A stretch of DNA of 64,000 bases, taken from positions 2,542,001 through 2,606,000 of the forward strand of contig NZ_CP022303.1 of NCBI RefSeq assembly GCF_004216475.1. The letters run 5' to 3'. The notes beneath the pieces are model-generated. The model made no database searches and had not been told where the DNA came from. It was given only the letters and a program-made list of their open reading frames with translations. This stretch comes from Thalassococcus sp. S3 (GTDB taxonomy: Bacteria > Pseudomonadota > Alphaproteobacteria > Rhodobacterales > Rhodobacteraceae). A program made the translations under genes and the position numbers. This document shows, one piece after another, positions 61,686 through 64,000 of the stretch; within the stretch, counting starts at the first letter, position 1, and every line of letters starts with the position of its first letter.

Positions 61686-61896
61686 GCCATACACCGATGC
61701 CAAAGGCGAAGTGAGAGAGCTAGACGATGACTTCTTCGCGAAGGCCAAGCCTGGTCGCCCTGCCCTGCCGGAGTCGCAGAAGAAGAAGCGTGTCAACGTC
61801 ATGCTGGACCCGGATGTGGTGGAAAGGCTGAAGACGGTAAAAGGATCGACCAGCGAACGCGTGAACCGTCTATTGCGGGCCGACCTTGGGCTCTGA
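61672..61896 (+). CDS. brnA: BrnA-family antitoxin
   Basis: The 74-residue protein has a flexible N-terminus (toxin-neutralising) with GRPALPESQKKKRVNVMLDPDV and a C-terminal ribbon-helix-helix-like part (VVERLKTVKGSTSERVNRLLRADL). BrnA binds its own promoter as a repressor. The gene overlaps brnT by 14 bp. Confidence 0.82.
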   Translation: MTKAKPYTDAKGEVRELDDDFFAKAKPGRPALPESQKKKRVNVMLDPDVVERLKTVKGSTSERVNRLLRADLGL

Positions 61897-62237
61897 GCAT
61901 CCCATGGATCTGAGATCATCCTCATGTGCTGGCGCGCGAGCCACATACGATCTGAGGGTAATGGACGCAAAGGCTGTTTCAAGCCCAGAGTGGCAGATGC
62001 TGCGAGGCATGCGAACACTCGTTTTTAAGACTTGGCAAGGCAAATGAAACCGAAATCTATGTCGCTTCATCGGCGAACATGGAGCGTCATGTGAGCCGCT
62101 GCATATCCTTCGGTCGTAAGAGCTGAAGCGTCTTTTTTGGTTGCCAGGATGCCTCGCCAAAACCTCAAATTAAGGGGTGAATTTCTAGAGTTAAGGTGCT
62201 ATCTAAAACGGCTACGAGTCAACTGAGGTATGCACCG
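61897..62237. other. Island intergenic stretch without a supported gene
   Basis: About 340 bp between brnA and the ParA-like gene. Only short unconnected frames are present, and no RNA gene or strong repeat is visible. It presumably carries the ParA gene's promoter. Confidence 0.5.
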
Positions 62238-63311
62238 TTGAGCACTTCCATTTTTTCCTTTTATAACAACAAAGGCGGGGTTGGGAAAACCACGCTTTGC
62301 CAAAACGTTGCCTGCCTATACGCAGAGACAAACCCTAGTGAGCTTGTGGTCGTCATAGACCTTTGCCCACAATCTAATATCTCACAGTTTCTTTTGGGCG
62401 GTGGACATAGTGGGTACAGGGCCAATCAACGCCTCCAGTCTCAGTCTTCACGCAGAAATATAGTGGGGTTTATGGATTGGCTGGTGGGCGGAAATTCCGG
62501 TTTCACCAGTACACCTTCAAGCTATTTGGTACAAGTTAGTAGATACAATCCAGTTATCTCACAAAATTTGCACTTGCTAGCCGGTGATACATTTCTCGAA
62601 TCCCTGACTCTTGCACTAAATTTCGCTACTATGAACCCAGCGAATGTGAACGCCTGGCGCGAGTTCGTCACTGCGATTCGCAGGCTATGTGAACTCGAAC
62701 TTCAGAGGTCCGAATACTCTTCGATGAAGGTCTTTATTGACTGTAATCCGAGTTTTTCAATTTATACGCAAATGGCCTTGGTTTCGTCTGATTTCTTGGT
62801 CGTTCCTGTCATGGCGGACTATAGCTCGATTGAGGGTATTAAGGGCATTCTAATGCTACTTTACGGAAAGTACCCCTCTGCGGCGGTCCGGAATTATGCT
62901 CAAAACGTCTTAACATTCACCAATCAAATCCAAAGTAATAACCTGACACTTCCAACAATATTTGAAATACCGTTCAATAGCTATACTAGCAACTTAGGGG
63001 CAGCGACTGCATATAATGCGGTCAGAAGCGAAATAATTGATTTTGGATGGCAGCAATATCAATCAGATAGTTCGATCTTCGCTCCTGCGGCAACGCCACC
63101 GACTACTCGCAACAGCTGGAAAAATCTCTATTTTTCTGACGTCAAGGACTTTCATACATCTGGGAAAGTGTCTGCTAGTTTAGGTATCCCGTTGCACCGT
63201 TTGCCGGACCAGAGCAACTACACGATGCCTGATGGGAGTCCAGTGTCCCTACCTAGAGGAAATTATGAAGAAGCGCTCCGGCACGTTCAAGATTTGGTCA
63301 ACAAAATATAG
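62238..63311 (+). CDS. ParA-like P-loop ATPase, orphan
   Basis: The 357-residue protein has a deviant Walker A (NNKGGVGKTTLCQ), a switch I region VVVIDLCPQSNISQF in which the usual DxDPQ is DLCPQ, and switch II VFIDCNPSFSIYTQMAL. This is the ParA/MinD fold. Between these parts lies a long insertion and the C-terminal 130 residues have no recognised domain. TTG 62238 (STSIFSFYNNKGG) follows GAGG; GTG 62196 is the alternative start. No parB partner is visible. AT-rich codon use fits horizontal transfer. Confidence 0.8.
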   Translation: MSTSIFSFYNNKGGVGKTTLCQNVACLYAETNPSELVVVIDLCPQSNISQFLLGGGHSGYRANQRLQSQSSRRNIVGFMDWLVGGNSGFTSTPSSYLVQVSRYNPVISQNLHLLAGDTFLESLTLALNFATMNPANVNAWREFVTAIRRLCELELQRSEYSSMKVFIDCNPSFSIYTQMALVSSDFLVVPVMADYSSIEGIKGILMLLYGKYPSAAVRNYAQNVLTFTNQIQSNNLTLPTIFEIPFNSYTSNLGAATAYNAVRSEIIDFGWQQYQSDSSIFAPAATPPTTRNSWKNLYFSDVKDFHTSGKVSASLGIPLHRLPDQSNYTMPDGSPVSLPRGNYEEALRHVQDLVNKI

Positions 63312-63474
63312 ACCGAGACAACGCAAGAAGCAGACGAAAGCGTCAAGCAAGTTTTCCAACCAAGTGGCGAACGATATTGATGGTATGACCAGTCTATCTG
63401 CTAGGTAACGAGCAGACATTGGTGCGGTCGCAGCGAATGGACGCTTCGGTCCGCATAGCTGACATCAACTACAC

Positions 63475-63830
63475 CAATCAACGGCCCGATCAGGACGCCA
63501 CTCTCGCGCATCAGAATCTCACCTGCTGTCATCCGATCAAGGTTCGTATTGACCCACAGCTTGACCAGTCGACGTTGTTGCCGTGTCTCGTCGCGAGTCC
63601 CGCTATCTTCTATAGCAACAACGGCCGGCAGAAATACCCGTAGTATATCTCGCGCGCTTGGCAGGTTTGGCCTCCGATCGGCAATCGTAGGTGCGTAGCT
63701 CTAGCGTATCAATACCAACCACGTTTGGCGTGCAGTTACCGAGGAGCCGCAGCAACTCGCCGTCACAGCGAACGGTATCCCCGTTCACAACGGTAAGATT
63801 GGCGCAGGTGATTGGAGCCAGTGGGCTCAT
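63475..63830 (-). pseudogene. Frameshifted thermonuclease (SNase-fold) pseudogene
   Basis: The minus-strand frame from ATG 63830 gives the nuclease start VVNGDTVRCDGELLRLLGN, then GIDTLELRTYDCR, but stops at about 63605. The homology continues in a second frame (ILRVFLPAVVAIEDSGTRD, RLVKLWVNTN, AGEILM) and ends in a third (AREWRPDRAVDWCS, stop 63475-63477). Two frame changes, the second with an apparent short deletion, indicate an inactivated staphylococcal-nuclease-family gene. Confidence 0.72.
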
Positions 63831-64000
63831 AATCTGACAAAATGGTTCTGGCTATTGAAATTCGGTTGACGTGGTCATTGACAGGTCTTGCCGTCTTTCT
63901 TTCACACAATACCGATGTCTGATATTAACGCGCCTAGGTCAGTGACATGTGTTTGTTTACCTAAACCACCAGCGAAAAATACTCATCGACGCGATTTGTA
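63831..64000. other. Window end, no gene seen
   Basis: AT-rich island sequence with no open frame of useful length and no recognisable RNA or repeat. A gene may start outside the window. Confidence 0.4.

Larger units (their letters stand above)
60517..64000. mobile_element. Left end of a tRNA-Pro-integrated genomic island
   Basis: Starting at the tRNA-Pro fragment, coding density falls, base composition turns AT-richer (most clearly in the ParA-like gene at 62238-63311), and the content is accessory: two hypotheticals, BrnT/BrnA, an orphan ParA-like ATPase and a broken nuclease gene. The right end, the integrase and the intact tRNA are outside the window. Confidence 0.8.

Overview
The window reads as chromosome of a marine alphaproteobacterium of the Rhodobacteraceae (Roseobacter group). 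The evidence is high-GC coding throughout most of the window, a circularly permuted two-piece tmRNA gene, a DMSP demethylation operon (dmdA-acuI), the tellurite-resistance cluster trgA-trgB-cysK known from Rhodobacter, an alphaproteobacterial SspB, the F1-ATPase zeta subunit, a B12-dependent ribonucleotide reductase and a split B12-dependent methionine synthase. No genus can be fixed from the sequence alone.

Layout. 0.07-6.5 kb: tRNA-Ser(GGA), then a minus-strand operon cfa-trgA-trgB-cysK-mscS (membrane lipid modification, tellurite/cysteine metabolism, mechanosensitive channel). 6.6-11.2 kb: photolyase, a SufS-like aminotransferase and a BCCT transporter. 11.3-16.3 kb: a minus-strand operon DUF2182-DUF1326-DinB-dmdA-acuI, facing a divergent GntR/FCD regulator across a 60-bp gap that holds a strong palindrome; this is the most interesting native locus. 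16.3-24.9 kb: ASCH protein, two DUF4345 paralogues, permuted ssrA, chromate transporter, sspB, fumC with two tiny downstream genes, three back-to-back palindromes, and class I aldolase. 25-32 kb: P450-hydrolase pair, ccdA, tusA, and rne with a long leader. 32-39.9 kb: DctB/DctD-like two-component system in which the regulator lacks GAFTGA, purC-purS-purQ, ATPase zeta subunit, and an MprF-like protein. 40-43.8 kb: homocysteine methyltransferase, radical SAM protein, corrinoid protein and DUF1638 (two parts of a split MetH). 43.8-51.8 kb: sufE, rnd, purM-purN, a CAU-anticodon tRNA, an orphan histidine kinase, a metallo-hydrolase and tRNA-Asn. 52-60.4 kb: nrdJ with NrdR boxes, an Ada/PEP-mutase-like pair, and an ArsR-permease pair.

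Right end. From 60517 a 45-bp copy of the 3' half of a tRNA-Pro(UGG) marks the edge of an integrated element. Behind it the DNA becomes visibly AT-richer and holds a two-gene hypothetical operon, a BrnT/BrnA toxin-antitoxin pair, an orphan ParA-like ATPase and a twice-frameshifted secreted-type nuclease pseudogene. The island continues past the window, and the intact tRNA-Pro and integrase should lie to the right.

Functional threads are one-carbon and sulfur metabolism (DmdA, AcuI, split MetH, CysK, TusA, CcdA, SufE), purine synthesis split over two operons, and tagged-protein turnover (ssrA plus sspB). Start codons were chosen from Shine-Dalgarno sequences, stop/start overlaps and family length; many differ from the longest open frame.
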